A DNA stretch of 64,000 nucleotides from Halisarca cf. caerulea. Lineage: Eukaryota; Porifera; Demospongiae; Chondrillida; Halisarcidae. The notes beneath the pieces were generated by a model that was not told where the DNA came from, made no database searches, and saw only the letters and a program-made list of their open reading frames with translations. Position numbers and translations under genes: made by a program. Positions 33,220 through 44,647 of this stretch are shown here, one piece after another; position 1 is the first letter of the stretch, and each line of letters begins with the position of its first letter. The DNA lies in the NCBI GenBank assembly GCA_963170055.1, contig CAUJGJ010000040.1:1801801-1865800 (forward strand), written 5' to 3'.

Positions 33220-34119
33220 TCACTCAATAGTACAGTTGTTTCCATAGATGTGTATTGTGAATGGATGAAGCGTTAGTCACATGAAGGTCTATGTAACAGC
33301 ACCCATTTTGACTGTGTACAGCTTACAGCTTCAAGCAATGACAGCACACATATGTTATGTCCGATTTGGACATATATGGTATAAAAAATAAAATAGAAGA
33401 GGTCATCAAATCACTGGAAGAAATTGTTCTGTTTAGTGACGCTTAGATCAATGCTTGAAGATTTCTATATTGTATCTGACTTAGACCCAAGCCTATTTTA
33501 CATTGTTATTTGACAGCATCTGCTACCCAACAAAGAAGGAAAATGACCACACAAGGAAATTTCAACCGAAAGTCCGGTTTGGTTTTTATGAATTTGTAAC
33601 TTCCACAAATTGTTCTTAAAGGATCAAACCCTAACAATCCAAAAATGAATCTTCGTATGTTGCTCCATTCGTTTTATGTCCAGCATTTTGTGGCTGCATG
33701 GGTATTTTTCTTGATATTTATTTTCCAAATTAGCAATTTAGAATTTGTTGCACATTTTGAGCCTACTTTTGTACACAACCCCCCCCCCCCTCCCGATTTC
33801 TCTGACCACAATTTGCAATCTTTGCTTTTTCACGTAAGCCAGCCGAAAGGTCCACAAAGACGATCTTTTAAGTACTGGGTAAGCCTCTAGTCTACTCAGA
33901 TACAAAGTATATAAGCACTTTCTTTTGAATAAGTGTATTACAGCACGGTATATTTTGTTCTGCCAAAAATCAAGTGGGGATTGTTTTAGTGCCTTGATAA
34001 CGTCCGCCATGTCGTTTTTCTGTCCAAATTGGACATAACATACTTGTGAGATGAATTTGATTAGATGTTTGTATAATTTGTGGCTAGTACTTGAGTAGCT
34101 TTGAATTAGGGTTAATGTC
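33220..34119. repeat. Receptor-flank module without a receptor
   Basis: GTTTCCATAGATGTGTATTGTGAATGG, GCTTCAAGCAATGACAG and TTGAATTAGGGTTAATGTC match the DNA upstream of receptors 2 and 3. A MITE (33345-34048) interrupts it and another (34120-34850) ends it; no receptor sequence follows before the next module starts near 35090. Confidence 0.65.
33345..34048. mobile_element. CGCAGG-type MITE, 2-bp duplication AG
   Basis: 704 bp from CACACATATGTTATGTCCGA to TTGGACATAACATACTTGTG, AG on both sides. Terminal bases have drifted from the consensus. GACTAGAGGCTTACCCAGTAC near the right end is inverted relative to 63056-63927, so the family has long foldback arms. Confidence 0.8.
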
Positions 34120-34850
34120 CGCATGTGGGACATGTCCAGGATCTGTTATGATAGCGCTTCTCAGTTTGCATAGCGATAAATTGTAATTTTTGGGTGCTTA
34201 CAAGTTATTAGTCACGCAGTTATCTCGTGATTCGAACTAATATTCGGGCGTATACGAATGGCGAATCCGCGTTTAGTGACGTTTTCTGTCGTCACGGTTG
34301 CTCTGTCACATGCTTGCTTGTGACCTAACTCGATGCTTTTTCTGAATCATAGTTTTCGGCTGGGTGCTACGTGAGGGAACAAGCTGGAGACAGTTTCTTG
34401 GTCTCAACGTCGAGCCATCGGAAATATACAACTTTTCCATGCGGGTGAGAGAGAGATTTTGTTCCTGTCCCAAGTTACAGGAGCTTGAATGGTGGCTTTT
34501 AAGGCCCAATGGATCAGATCTCGGCTTTGGAAAGGAACGGTCAACTCACCCGCATGGAAAAGTTAGTAAATGTTTTGTTATAGCGATTCATGTTAAAAAA
34601 TAGCCATGGAAGCGTTCCGCCAGGTAGCACCCAGAACGTTTCGCTTTTCAGTAGGGGTTAGGAAAACCTCAGTAGCTTCTTCGCGATAACAGCAAGCCTT
34701 CAAAAAAGGATTCGTACGAACGTCTACATGTCTGCCTACATCTTGATCCCTTGTTTGACTCTCTGCATCTACTACAAGTCGAAAACAGAAGCTGTAAAAA
34801 AGACCGAAATTTTCACACCTCCGAATTAGCGCAGACATGTCCCACATGCG
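34120..34850. mobile_element. CGCATG-type MITE, 2-bp duplication TC
   Basis: 731 bp, CGCATGTGGGACATGTCC at both ends (inverted), TC on both sides. Nearly identical but inverted copy at 46915-47643. Confidence 0.9.
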
Positions 34851-34852
34851 TC

Positions 34853-35944
34853 ATCACAATAGGGTTACAATAGGGTTAGGGTTGGAACTATGTAGACAAC
34901 TTCAGCTTCTGCTCCAATGACTATCTTGCACTTTTTTAGTACATATTATGCATATTTTGCATGCTGTATATAGGCAAATAGAAGACATACACTACGGACA
35001 TTTTCGTGTGTTCTTCACTAAAATCGTAACCGCATACACAATTGCAAGTTATCATTTTGATTTTTCTCACATCCTAAATTCTCTCATATACAGTCCCACA
35101 CAATTCTAGCCGTAGACCTGTTCACAACGTAAACATCTCTACCTTGTTTCAGTGCTTTTTGGACAATAATCCCTCCATCCCTTTTCCACTTTTTAGTGGT
35201 TATAGCTAATCAGATTCGTGACAATGACAGCTTTATAAAGGAGTTTTATCTATAAAAGTGTTCTATTCAGTGCCTTGTAAGGGCGTTTCCCTTCCTTCGG
35301 TAGTTATATTCAATCTTTATATGCATGTATACCATGATTAGATTAGATAATAACACAAATGATAATTGCACATATATGGGATCTATGCAAAAGGATCTGT
35401 GTGAATCTAATCCGATAGCATCCATTGTTCATTCCACCCAAGGTGCAACTGTTTCCATAGATGTGCATGGTGAATGGAATGAAGTGTAAGTTGGACCAAG
35501 GCCTACGGCCACACCTATTGCGACAGGCTGTAGTAGCTTCAAGCTACGACAGATAAATTTGATTAGATGAATTACGTACTGGCTGGTTCTCATGATACTG
35601 TGAATTAAGGTTAATTCATTACAATCTGTGCCGAATATTCAGGGTTGTTATTTGCCACGAAGTGCAACTGACATTCATTAGTTCACCTAACAGTGGTAAA
35701 TTCCTGTTTATGTAAGATTTCAATCCCACATTTGAGTATAGCAAGTGAAGCACACTAAAATGTAAATGCTAGTGAATACTTACAGAATATACGTGACGGA
35801 AGTGTGCCCATGTGTATAGTGGACCACACTTCAAAACATAGTCATGGTCCATTGTTTCCACATTACCAGTGTTGACAGGAATAGATAAGTTGGTTACTTA
35901 GCAAAAGATGAAGTGTTAATGGTGAGAACACTGCAAGTGACAAA
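34853..35944. repeat. Duplicated module upstream of receptor 3
   Basis: Homologous blocks in the same order as 21720-22917, ending in ACAAAATGTGG. Starts with a short GGGTTAGGGTT repeat (34860-34886). Confidence 0.75.
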
Positions 35945-36910
35945 ATGTGGAATAGTAGTAATATTACAAACAGTAGCATTAGCAGTAGCAGTGCTTTAAC
36001 AGATGCCTTTGGATATTCTTGTTTAGCCATGTTACACATGCTGGGGGTAGTCCTCACTGTTGTGTACATCATCCTACTTTTGGCGATAAGAGACTGTCGA
36101 ACTGTTTCCACTGGCATTAGAGTGGTCCTCTGTAACATTGTCATAGCAAACCATGTCACCCTTCTGTGCCTGATCTTATACGTCTGGGCTGAAGTAGCAG
36201 AGGTGTACGACTATGAAAAGTACAATATGTTCTGGAGAGTAACGTACGTTGCCTTGTGCTCCACAGCAGCAGCAAGACTCCTCTTCATGGCCACATATGG
36301 AGTTATGGTGTATGTAAGTACACGCTTAACTGGCTTGTCTCTGCAAACTGAAAATATGAGCAACAGAGTATTGATTGTCACTTGTATTGTTGTTTGGCTC
36401 GTTGCTATAGTGCCCAATCTCTGCCATTTTGTAACCCTTGTTCACGAGGTGACAATTAGTACAGTTTCAACTTTCTGTATGGGTAGAGCAGCAGTCTTCT
36501 CTCTGGACTATTCACTTATCTTCTTACCACTCTATGGAATAGTGTGTGGAGTCATTAGCATCCTGTTCCCCATCCTAACAGCCCATTACAGTCAGAAGGT
36601 GATTTTAGGAGAAAACAGAGAATTTCTAAAGAGAGTAACAAAATTCTCAGTATTTCTTCTGCTGAGTAATGCTGTAAATTTTGCCGCCATTTATGTTCCA
36701 TTAGTGTTTGCCTCACTCTATGTTATGGGATGTGAAGAAGACATCCTCGCACTAGACATTGTGCGAACTGGAGTCATTACTTTTTCCCTCATCTCTACTC
36801 CAGTTGTTATGCTTACTTTCTTTAAGTGCATCAGAGACAAATTTAAAGAGCGTATTTGTTGTCCTCATATTTTAAAACGAAATTCTCTTCTTCCTTTGAG
36901 GAATAGTTGA
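35945..36910 (+). CDS. Seven-transmembrane receptor 3, rhodopsin-like, divergent
   Basis: Product of 321 aa, MWNSSNITN start. It aligns with receptor 2 almost without gaps and most residues are identical, so this is a recent duplicate. Same features: W...P in TM4, ARLLFMAT in TM3, STPVVML in TM7, helix 8 FKCIRDKFKER and a Cys pair (RICCP). The C-terminus differs: one extra T at about 36896 shifts the frame, replacing the receptor-2 ending FLP with LLPLRNS before a new stop. N-glycosylation motifs at N3, N6 and N10. Frame otherwise intact, suggesting a functional gene. Single exon. Confidence 0.85.
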   Translation: MWNSSNITNSSISSSSALTDAFGYSCLAMLHMLGVVLTVVYIILLLAIRDCRTVSTGIRVVLCNIVIANHVTLLCLILYVWAEVAEVYDYEKYNMFWRVTYVALCSTAAARLLFMATYGVMVYVSTRLTGLSLQTENMSNRVLIVTCIVVWLVAIVPNLCHFVTLVHEVTISTVSTFCMGRAAVFSLDYSLIFLPLYGIVCGVISILFPILTAHYSQKVILGENREFLKRVTKFSVFLLLSNAVNFAAIYVPLVFASLYVMGCEEDILALDIVRTGVITFSLISTPVVMLTFFKCIRDKFKERICCPHILKRNSLLPLRNS

Positions 36911-36929
36911 TGTACCCTATATACCACTG

Positions 36930-38121
36930 CGCATGTGGGACATGTCCATTAGCACTTTAATGGCTTCCCAAAGTCGGCGAATTTACTGTTTACAAATTGC
37001 TTCATTTCTTCACAATATGTTGTAGAAAGGCCAATCAGTGGTTCTAAAGCAGTACAAACATATTTAAGGTATACATTGAGCTATTTTTCATCCGAGTTTC
37101 TTCCTCGATCGTTCGACTAATCGACGATTTACCAGGTAGTCGAGTTAGGCAGTTATTCGACGCGAGTAAATCAGAACATGGGGCTAGAGACACAGGATAA
37201 AGACTAGATTGTTTCTAATGAAAATATCTAACTTTCTACCGATGGGGGTTTTGTTTTCAGAAATAGTTTTAAAGATATTCAGCAAATACTCACAGCCTGA
37301 AAAAATATTTGTCAATAACTACTCTGAAAACGAGTAGATCAAAACCCCCATCGGTGAAAAGTTGAAGCAGTCAATACTGATCACAATGAAACACTCGGAA
37401 GGTTCTTACGTGGCTCCGCTGATTTCCTCGGCGACATGGCATTTTGCAAAAAAATCTCTTTTGCAAGGGCCTATTTTCACATGATAGTCATGTGATGAGG
37501 ACTGTGACGTCATCGAACTCTTGGTACCGTTTGAAAGTGACGACTATTTTGAAAGTTGGAGAGCATGGCAAGGACTGATGCGTTGCAAGCGAAAACAATT
37601 CGGAGGAAACAGGCCATTATTTAAAGAAGGTGGATGACCGAAGAAAGTCTAAAGTCGGCGAATGAGAAAACTTTTAAGCGATTGAGTCATTCGGCGCCGA
37701 ACGGCAATCTCGAAGAACAAGGTGCGTACGGTAGTCGTTGTTTAGGGTAAATCTAAATATTAGAGTCTATTTTACTAACCTAAACATTTTAGAATAAGAT
37801 GCATCACTTTATGCAGCATTCCTAACGCCTTGAACTTACCACTGACTGTAATATTACACCCGATTTTGAAACTCCTGCAGTCCGCGATCGACCATACGCA
37901 AATACACTTTCTAGACACTGCTTCTCCTTGACTAAAGGCTTAAAAAGCACCAAGTGCACAATGAATTGCCATGCAACGCTATCGATCTAGCTTGCTCCTA
38001 AACAAAAACGTCATAGAATGTCACGCGTATGTCACATGATTCGAAGCCATCTTAGTGACGATTTCGCTGAAATTCCAGCTTGTTAGCACATTAGGGAGAT
38101 TTTGGACATGTCCCACATGCG
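36930..38121. mobile_element. CGCATG-type MITE, long form, 2-bp duplication TG
   Basis: 1192 bp from CGCATGTGGGACATGTCC to its inverse, TG on both sides, 20 bp behind the receptor 3 stop codon. Internal inverted repeat AACCCCCATCGG occurs near 37240 and 37350. Interior unlike the 0.73-kb members. Confidence 0.85.
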
Positions 38122-38712
38122 TGTTGTTTGATATACATTGGATTATTGTCAGTTTATGTATATATTATATGTTACTAGTACATTTACTGTGAACTATTGT
38201 GACTTACAATATTTTTTTGATGTCTGCCACTGTGTTCAATCCCTGAGTTACTTTCATTGTTATAATAATTGTGAGAATATGTCTGTAAATTGTAAGAATA
38301 CATTTGTATAATCATTGTCTATCAGCAGCTTTTTGTCCAACTGAATGCACCAGCTATTCACAGCGTCATTATAACGCATTTGGACAATGAAAGAAATCGC
38401 TACCACGAGCAGTACAACAGGGACATCGTATAGTAAGCTCGCAGCAAAACAGTTTTATGCTGTAATGCTATTTATCAAAATGCTAAGCTGCAGAATAAGA
38501 CCAGATGTTATACGCAGGATTGTATAAACAATTTAGAGCAAGTTGCACATTTTGCAATAAACCTCATTGCTACTAAACTACAACATATGCAAACATGCAT
38601 GTGTGCTGGTTGAATTTGCTTTTCAGGTATGTTATATTAAACATGGCCAACATCTTCAGGGGTACTCTAATATTCTTTTTTGCCATGCTTATAAAACTAA
38701 ATATGAATAATA
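38122..38712. other. Receptor 3 downstream flank
   Basis: TTGATGTCTGCCACTGTGTTCAAT at about 38217 matches the DNA behind receptor 4 (54020) and at 40978. A worn CAGGTATGTTAT near 38624 may be a CGCAGG-type end. Confidence 0.5.
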
Positions 38713-38862
38713 TGTGACATGCGCAGTGAAAAGGTACCCAAACCGTTTACAGTAAACAATGCAAAAAAGGCAAAACTATGAAGAAATTGAGATTTGGACA
38801 AAATCGTTTTATTTCAGAATTTCGCTTTATATTTTGTAGTTTGTTAGTTTCGAAGACTTTAA

Positions 38863-39858
38863 CACATCTTGCACCATACACCGTATGCGCCCTACTTCCG
38901 GAACGTCGTCAAAATACCATACGCCGTATGCGCCCTGATCACAATGCAAATTTAGATCGTCTTTTCTCCTGTTACTTTCTATAATAACCCTGGTCAAACA
39001 TGACATCATTGGAAAGGCTTAAGATAGGGCTATCTAATGATGTATAGAACATCTTGCCGCTAATGCAAAATTTTCGAGCAAATCAATCTCAAAGAACGCG
39101 CTCAAATTTATCGGACGAACATTGACCAATGATTAGGATAACATGCAAATATACAAACTGCAAAGGCAAAAGATACAAAACATAAGAAGTACTGATAGTA
39201 ACAAATGATAGTAGTCCTGTTAGAGCTTTCAGAAAAGGACTCGTTCTTCCGTGGAGATAAAGGCCAGTTGTCAACTCTTCGCTGCAGCCAAATTTCACCG
39301 GATTAAGAGCCCCAAATGGAGTTTTCAAGTCCCAAAAGCATCAAGGAGTATTGTTTGTGTTCAGAAAAGAACCTTGGGACTAATTCGAGAAGAGCAACTA
39401 CCGTTTTCCCCAAGGCCGAATTGTTGACTCGCCTACATCGTTCTTCTCTTTCAACTAGCTCTCAGAACGAAGCTTTCTTCCGAGAATAATCGCAGTACAG
39501 CTGTTGTCCTTCATCCAGGGAACCATCAGACAGCTCTACCGGGTAAGGCAAGTCTTTAGAAACTTGTCGGAACTGAGGATATCGATGCGCATCACAACGG
39601 CCGATAACTGTAACTTTATGGCTTCTGCGTTTTCTGAAAACGCCGTAAACCCCTTCTCTGACTTGATATCTGTAATCCTTGGCTTTCGAAGTGTAAATGG
39701 AACACAACTTGGTAATATACAAGGCTATTCTAAAAAGAGTTACAACAAAAAATCGAATTCTATCTACTAAAGACACGAGGCGCTTGAAGGTGTCAATTCT
39801 TGTGGTATTTAGAATGGGGTGTCTTTTTTACTTCCGGTTTCTTATGGTGCAAGATGTG
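38863..39858. mobile_element. TTAA element with CACATCTTGCACCATA termini, copy 2
   Basis: 996 bp, TTAA at 38859-38862 and 39859-39862. Inverted relative to copy 1 and very similar. Near the left end it holds two extra tandem CATACGCCGTATGCGCC-type blocks (38876-38940). Confidence 0.85.
39462..39776 (-). CDS. Open frame inside TTAA element copy 2 (hypothetical)
   Basis: About 104 codons, no ATG; the frame opens with GTG. Reads ITKLCSIY...GVYGVFRKRRSHK...DEGQQLYCDYS. Counterpart of 18941-19195 but without the upstream stop. No recognised domain. Confidence 0.25.
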   Translation of the reverse strand: MSLVDRIRFFVVTLFRIALYITKLCSIYTSKAKDYRYQVREGVYGVFRKRRSHKVTVIGRCDAHRYPQFRQVSKDLPYPVELSDGSLDEGQQLYCDYSRKKASF

Positions 39859-40407
39859 TTAAGTTTTCACTCGGTGAGCATTGCCATTTTATAAAGTCAA
39901 TTACAGAGAACATGTGACAGTCAGAACATTATGAATATAATTATCTCGCTACCCTGCCATTGTAATTCCCCATACGCATCATGAATCATTGCGATATACC
40001 ATACGACATCGCCTCCACGGACAGTATACTAAAGAACAGAAATGAAACTTTACTTAGCCTTCCTCAAAGATGGCTGATTCTGCACTACGGTTATAAACTT
40101 GGCCAGTTTGATGTTTCCTGCAGGAATACGGAAGCGAAACTTGCTCACATGACTGATGCATCATTGTACCTTGATATAGTAACAAAAGCGTGATTTTGAA
40201 AAAATCGGTTTGGGCACCTTTTCACTGTGCATGTCACATATTGTTTTCATTTGGACTATAATTCTCGCTATAATAATTATTCTCACTAATAATATCTCAG
40301 CACTATCCGAGCACTTATGAAAAGGCAACGAGCACATGTACATAACATGAACATTTGCATATATTGTTTTCATTTGGACTATAATTCTCGCTATAATAAT
40401 AAAGAAA

Positions 40408-40500
40408 TGTCACGCACATATCACCTGATCGAAGCCTTACACACACCCAAATTCCAGCCCGTTAACACAATAGTGGGACTTTGGACATGTCCTACATGTG
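40408..40500. mobile_element. Right-end fragment of a CGCATG-type MITE
   Basis: TGTCACGCACATATCAC, AATTCCAGCCCGTTAACACA and GGACATGTCCTACATGTG follow the end of 36930-38121. Confidence 0.65.
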
Positions 40501-41240
40501 ATGTGAAGATTGTGCTGAGGATCAATTCAAGGTCATCTGCAGTATAATGATTTAGTAACTGTGCCCAAAATGTGAAATCTAAACCTGTTTTGGTCTATTC
40601 TGTGTGTCTTTGTTTTCTTTGTTTCAGGCGTCTACGACAGAACCAATTGCGTGTTGGCTTGGTTTAGATCTTACTTTAGTGACAGAAATATGATGTTTTG
40701 TACTGTTAAGCTGTTTAGCTATGATTTCGATGATAAAGTTGAAACAAAATCTTACTCAAAGAAGTGTTAACTGTCATGATCACAGAGGAAGTGATGTCAT
40801 GAAGTATATTTTATATACAAAGTACATATTATCATAGCACATTGTATTACACAATATATTATACTTACATATTCCTGTCCCGGCTATGTAGTAGAGTGCC
40901 TACAGTTTATGCTTCATTCTGTTTGGCCAGTCGCTGAATAATATGAAAATATCCCTTGAAATTGTTTACTGTTTTCTTGATGTCTGTCAATGTGTTAAAT
41001 CAATGAGTTACATTTACTGTCACAGTTATTGTGTTTTGTACAGTCAAATGTCGTTATAATGAACCTCCTCAGGACTGCTGAAAAGGTTTTAATTGTGTCC
41101 AGGTCTCAAATGCTCTGTCTGCGCGTCCGAATAAAAATCAATTCTATAACTATAAAACTATACATGCATCAATCAACAACTGAAATTGCATTGACATTTC
41201 TATTTAAGTATAACAGACAGTAAATATGTAAAAATCCAGC
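40501..41240. repeat. Receptor 4 flanks joined without a receptor
   Basis: 40510-40773 matches 52162-52400 (GATTGTGCTGAGGATCA, GTTTGTTTCAGGC, CTTTAGTGACAGAAATAT). 40975-41220 matches 54017-54260 (GATGTCTGTCAATGTG, GAAAAGGTTTT, GTGTCCAGG). At the other locus these two pieces enclose the receptor 4 gene; here only 200 bp of unrelated AT-rich DNA lies between. Confidence 0.75.
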
Positions 41241-41271
41241 ACATGACGGTTGAATTAGCTACACTGATATA

Positions 41272-41545
41272 CAGTAGAACTTGGATAGCAAGTACCCTCA
41301 AAGGAAGGCAAAATAGGTACTCACTATCAGAGGTACTTACTAATCCAAGATATTGTCAATGGTATTGCATGAAGTTGGGACACAGCGACGAGTACTTACT
41401 ATCCAGGAGTACTTACTAACCCAGGTACTTACCATCCAGGAGTACTTACTAACCCAGGTACTCACTATCCAGGAGTACTCAATAACCAAGGTGCTCACTA
41501 TCCATGCAGGAGTAATAACTAACCCAGGTACTTACTATCCAAGTA
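41272..41545. repeat. GAGTACTTACTATCCAG tandem repeats in a Tigger-like MITE
   Basis: Begins CAGTAGAACTTGGATAGCAAG, like a Tigger/mariner terminus, followed by about eight units of 17 bp. A shorter homologous element is at 55165-55344. Confidence 0.7.
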
Positions 41546-41816
41546 ATAGTTACCACATGGCTCCTTGGGGAGTAACGGGTTTACTGACCCAACAACGCCA
41601 TGTCATATGTCTCACGAAATACATTAGAATGCACATAGCACATCATTCTCAATGATTCTATTATCAATATGTATATTGAATGGCACTGTATTGCGCATGA
41701 TTTATACACTATTAATTTTACATTACTCTATTACTCGGTATATGAATATCATTCTGGGGGGGGGAGCCTGCGGTAGAGGCATAAAGGTGATCAATGAGCA
41801 GCCCAAGGTTTCACAG

Positions 41817-42282
41817 TGGTCAATGATGGCTACCCATTGTGGGGTTTGGGTGGCTGTGTGCATCCACTCTTTTATGTTGAACTTCCTCAAAGACAAACTC
41901 TGTCTCATTTGGCAGTAAAATGTGTGGGGCTGTCATTACAGAAACGATGGTGCCTTCTGCCAGGACTGCCCAGTGTCTTAACCTCAGCTCAATTGGCTTC
42001 AGGAACAACCTCCTCTTAAGGCAATTCAAGTAAGGACCACGCTGACTATCTGCCAGTTCTCTGGAAGATGGAATGGTCCACTCAGGAGAATGGCATAGTG
42101 TACAATTATTGTAACACCTTTAGCCACAACCACACCCTTGGGAGCCGACAGCACTCCAAAGCAGTCCTCGTCTGTCAGGCCAAGAGGATGAAGAGGGAAT
42201 TTCCCTCCTTTGCAGGTAGTGTTGACAGTGCATAGTCCTCCAAGGACAAGAGACCTCAATAAGCTCACATCCACTTCAGAAT
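41817..42282 (-). pseudogene. ZU5-like domain exon, copy 1, with a 1-nt frame lesion
   Basis: Minus strand, after acceptor AATTTCAG (rc 42283-42290). The product reads SEVDVSLLRSLVLGG, then GVLSAPKGV, TIIVHYAILLSGPFHLPENW, then after a frame break FLKPIELRLRHWA. A GVL-P-G strand, a GPF-LPE loop and an F-KP-E---HWA strand match what I remember of metazoan ZU5 domains (ankyrin, UNC5, death-domain proteins). The break lies at about 42027-42030: copy 2 has CTCTATTTG where this copy has CTTACTTG, one base short. Without the break the two parts form one frame. Stop TGA near 41818. Family assignment is by eye. Confidence 0.5.
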
Positions 42283-42627
42283 CTGAAATTATCGGGATAA
42301 CAATAGAATTTAGATTCCAATCGCATGCTTCAATTGAGGAGTGAATGTATGTATAAAGTATTTGCAGTCGATTGACATTACTAGCTGTGTGCATGATTAC
42401 GTACATTCAGACTACATACAATTGACAATGTGCACTTCAGGAGACTTTGTATTGTGTTGTTACATTGTCACATGATGTCATGTGATAGGAGAATGCTATA
42501 ATATGCGGTATATCATGCTAACATAAAAAGTAAGGACACTGCTGGCTTATTATGCATACTTATAGGCATTCAAAACTCAGAATGATACACAGCCTCCGGC
42601 CTTCCGTTAGGAATTGTCTGGGGAGTA

Positions 42628-43261
42628 CCGTATGGACCGAAACTTTCGCGGTACTAAACTTTCGCGTTTGCAAAAGTTTGAGGATTTTCGCGGTTTAAAC
42701 TTTCGCGGTTGCCAACTTTGAGGAAAATTTCGCGGACAGCATAGCATCCTATGTATAATTTATTCAATAAAAATGGCCGCTGAGACAACTGATGAAGAAG
42801 TCCGCCGACATTAGCAACATAGTTATTGTTAATTTATTGCTTCTGTCTTTTGAGAGTTCATCGCATACTGCCTGTGCGGTAGAACCAGGTAAAACGTCCT
42901 CCAGTGAAGGGATATTGGATGCGACGATTGACCATCCGTAGCCGATGAATCTCGTGTAGAGTTCTTGTTGAAGTAGCGTAGGGTCGATAGAGCGGTAGTA
43001 AAACGAACGAAAATTGTCTGGAATGGCAAGACAACACAAATGAATCTTAGAAAGTTGCTGCTGTGCGCTCACGATCAAGGAAAATAGTCAATGGAACAAA
43101 GGTGCTCTGACGCGGTATTGTGCAATCCGTGTGCCGCCGGCCATTTTGACTCCACAAGAAAGAAGACAATGTTGATTTTCGCGGATTATACTTTTCGCGG
43201 ATGGCCACTGATCCGCGAAAAGCGCGAAAGTTTAGTACCGCGAAAGTTTCGGTCCATACGG
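42628..43261. mobile_element. MITE with TTTCGCGG-rich termini, TA duplication
   Basis: 634 bp with inverted ends of about 39 bp starting CCGTATGGACCGAAACTTTC; TA on both sides. Terminal arms hold several TTTCGCGG or TTTCGCGT copies, close to E2F sites. Absent from the duplicated segment at 57760, so it inserted after the duplication. Confidence 0.9.
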
Positions 43262-43334
43262 TAGTACGTAGCCAAAAGGATGCATTATTGCAAACATACG
43301 TAGAAAAGCCACGTCTTCATAAAAAGAACATTTT

Positions 43335-43359
43335 TAGGGGCTACCTGTGGCAGCCCCTA
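43335..43359. repeat. Hairpin TAGGGGCT/AGCCCCTA
   Basis: Perfect 8-bp stem with a 9-base loop (ACCTGTGGC). Confidence 0.8.
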
Positions 43360-43424
43360 TATTAGTTTCATTATGAATTCCAATTGCGTAACGCTCTATT
43401 CATATATATATTATATATATATTA

Positions 43425-43453
43425 GACTGTTGTCACGGCATGTGACAACAGTC
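43425..43453. repeat. Perfect 12-bp stem-loop
   Basis: GACTGTTGTCAC, loop GGCAT, GTGACAACAGTC. Next to a TA-repeat. The duplicate at 57990 keeps only the right arm. Confidence 0.85.
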
Positions 43454-43480
43454 TCAAGAAGAGTTGTGTTAGAGTGTTCC

Positions 43481-44009
43481 AATACATTTTCAAAAATTGA
43501 AAGTCTCCTTACAAAGGACTAAAGTCATACCTGAGTATTCTTACATAATTAGAAAGCCTAAAGATAACTCTTTCTATAAAGTAGTAAGATGACCTATTGT
43601 TACTATGTATAATTTTAGTGATTACAGCATCTAGAAAATCGTTGCAAATATGCAATGAATCTACAAACAGTAGACGACAAAGCTCAAATATCTTATCTAA
43701 ACATTGAAACAAGTACAGAACATGGCAAGCTCTGGCATATATATGATTACACATAATTATATCAATATGGAAGAATTGAAGGTACCATTTTATCTTTGTG
43801 TGAACAAATGTTGCATTAAAAGGCTTAAGAAAGATTCAAAGATGATTAAGAAGGTTTAAGAACAGTGAAAGTTGGGTAGCGAGGGTAGCACCATTAAATT
43901 GTTCTTTAGGCAACAACTGGTATGCAAAAATCGTAATGCAGGCATTGATGGTTAATAGCCTATATAGACAAGCATATAGTAAAGTATGGTTGAACTAGGA
44001 GCAGTGTTG
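43481..44009. other. Unassigned interval
   Basis: AT-rich; no repeat ends, splice-framed exon or domain recognised. Confidence 0.4.
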
Positions 44010-44400
44010 CCCATGCCTGTTGTGTTCAATTTCCCAGGAAAATGGATCCTCTGCACAATTTTTCAGTTGGCTAGGTTTTGGAAGGACTCTCAGTCATTGG
44101 TGATGTCTCAATGACCGTTTGTCGCAAGGCTGCATTCTTGCAATTATGATGTTATCAACCAAGGGTAACGATGTGTGAAACCCATACTTCTCTTAGCAAA
44201 TACTCATTCTTCTCTTCACAAAAGAACCTTTAAGGAACCCAGGTGCAGACCTTAGGCAGGAAAGCACCCATTAGTCAAGATCAGCACTTGACAAATGGGT
44301 GCTTTCCGGTATAACAAGCTAGTATATACTGAAGGAAATTACATTGTAAACCACACCATCCCCCTCTATTTCTGGGAAAAGGGACTCTTTGTACGTGTAT
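44010..44400. mobile_element. Worn CGCAGG-type MITE fragment
   Basis: Blocks resembling 8845-9256 (GGATCCTCTGCACAATTTTTCAG, TTGTAAACCACACCATCCCC) in the same order; ends unrecognisable. Confidence 0.4.
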
Positions 44401-44647
44401 GTAACCCTATATTATCTAGCCATATCAATATAATGTCCCATACAAGTAAGTAACCTCCAACACCAAAATTTTCATTTCCACTATGGACAAAATTACCTAT
44501 TTCCCTATATTCATCATATGTCCATCAAAACATTGTTATGACAAAAGTAAACAACAAACTTTTTGGACATGTCGCAACTGGGGCATGCTATTAAAATCAC
44601 TAACAGTGAAGTCTTAGTATGCCCATCGTAATCTACATCCCGGGAAA

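Larger units (their letters stand above)
38713..40238. mobile_element. TGTGACATG MITE interrupted by a TTAA element
   Basis: Termini TGTGACATGCGCAGTGAAAA and inverted TGTGACATGCACAGTGAAAA, TA on both sides. The centre is the element at 38863-39858, leaving about 530 bp of its own. Confidence 0.8.
41640..43480. repeat. Segmental duplication, copy 1
   Basis: Matches 56941-58050 from ATCAATATGTAYATTGAATG to TCAAGAAGAGTTGTGTTAGAGTG, apart from the MITE at 42628-43261 that only this copy has. Confidence 0.8.

Noticed and set aside
34593..34847. 84-codon frame beginning MWDMSALIRR, present also at 46918-47172
   Set aside because: Starts in the MITE terminal repeat; similarity reflects recent copying, and other copies (51214-51931, 44648-45348) do not keep it.
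41380..41545. CRISPR-like regular repeats
   Set aside because: Units are contiguous with no unique spacers and the genome is animal; it is a simple tandem repeat in a Tigger-like MITE.
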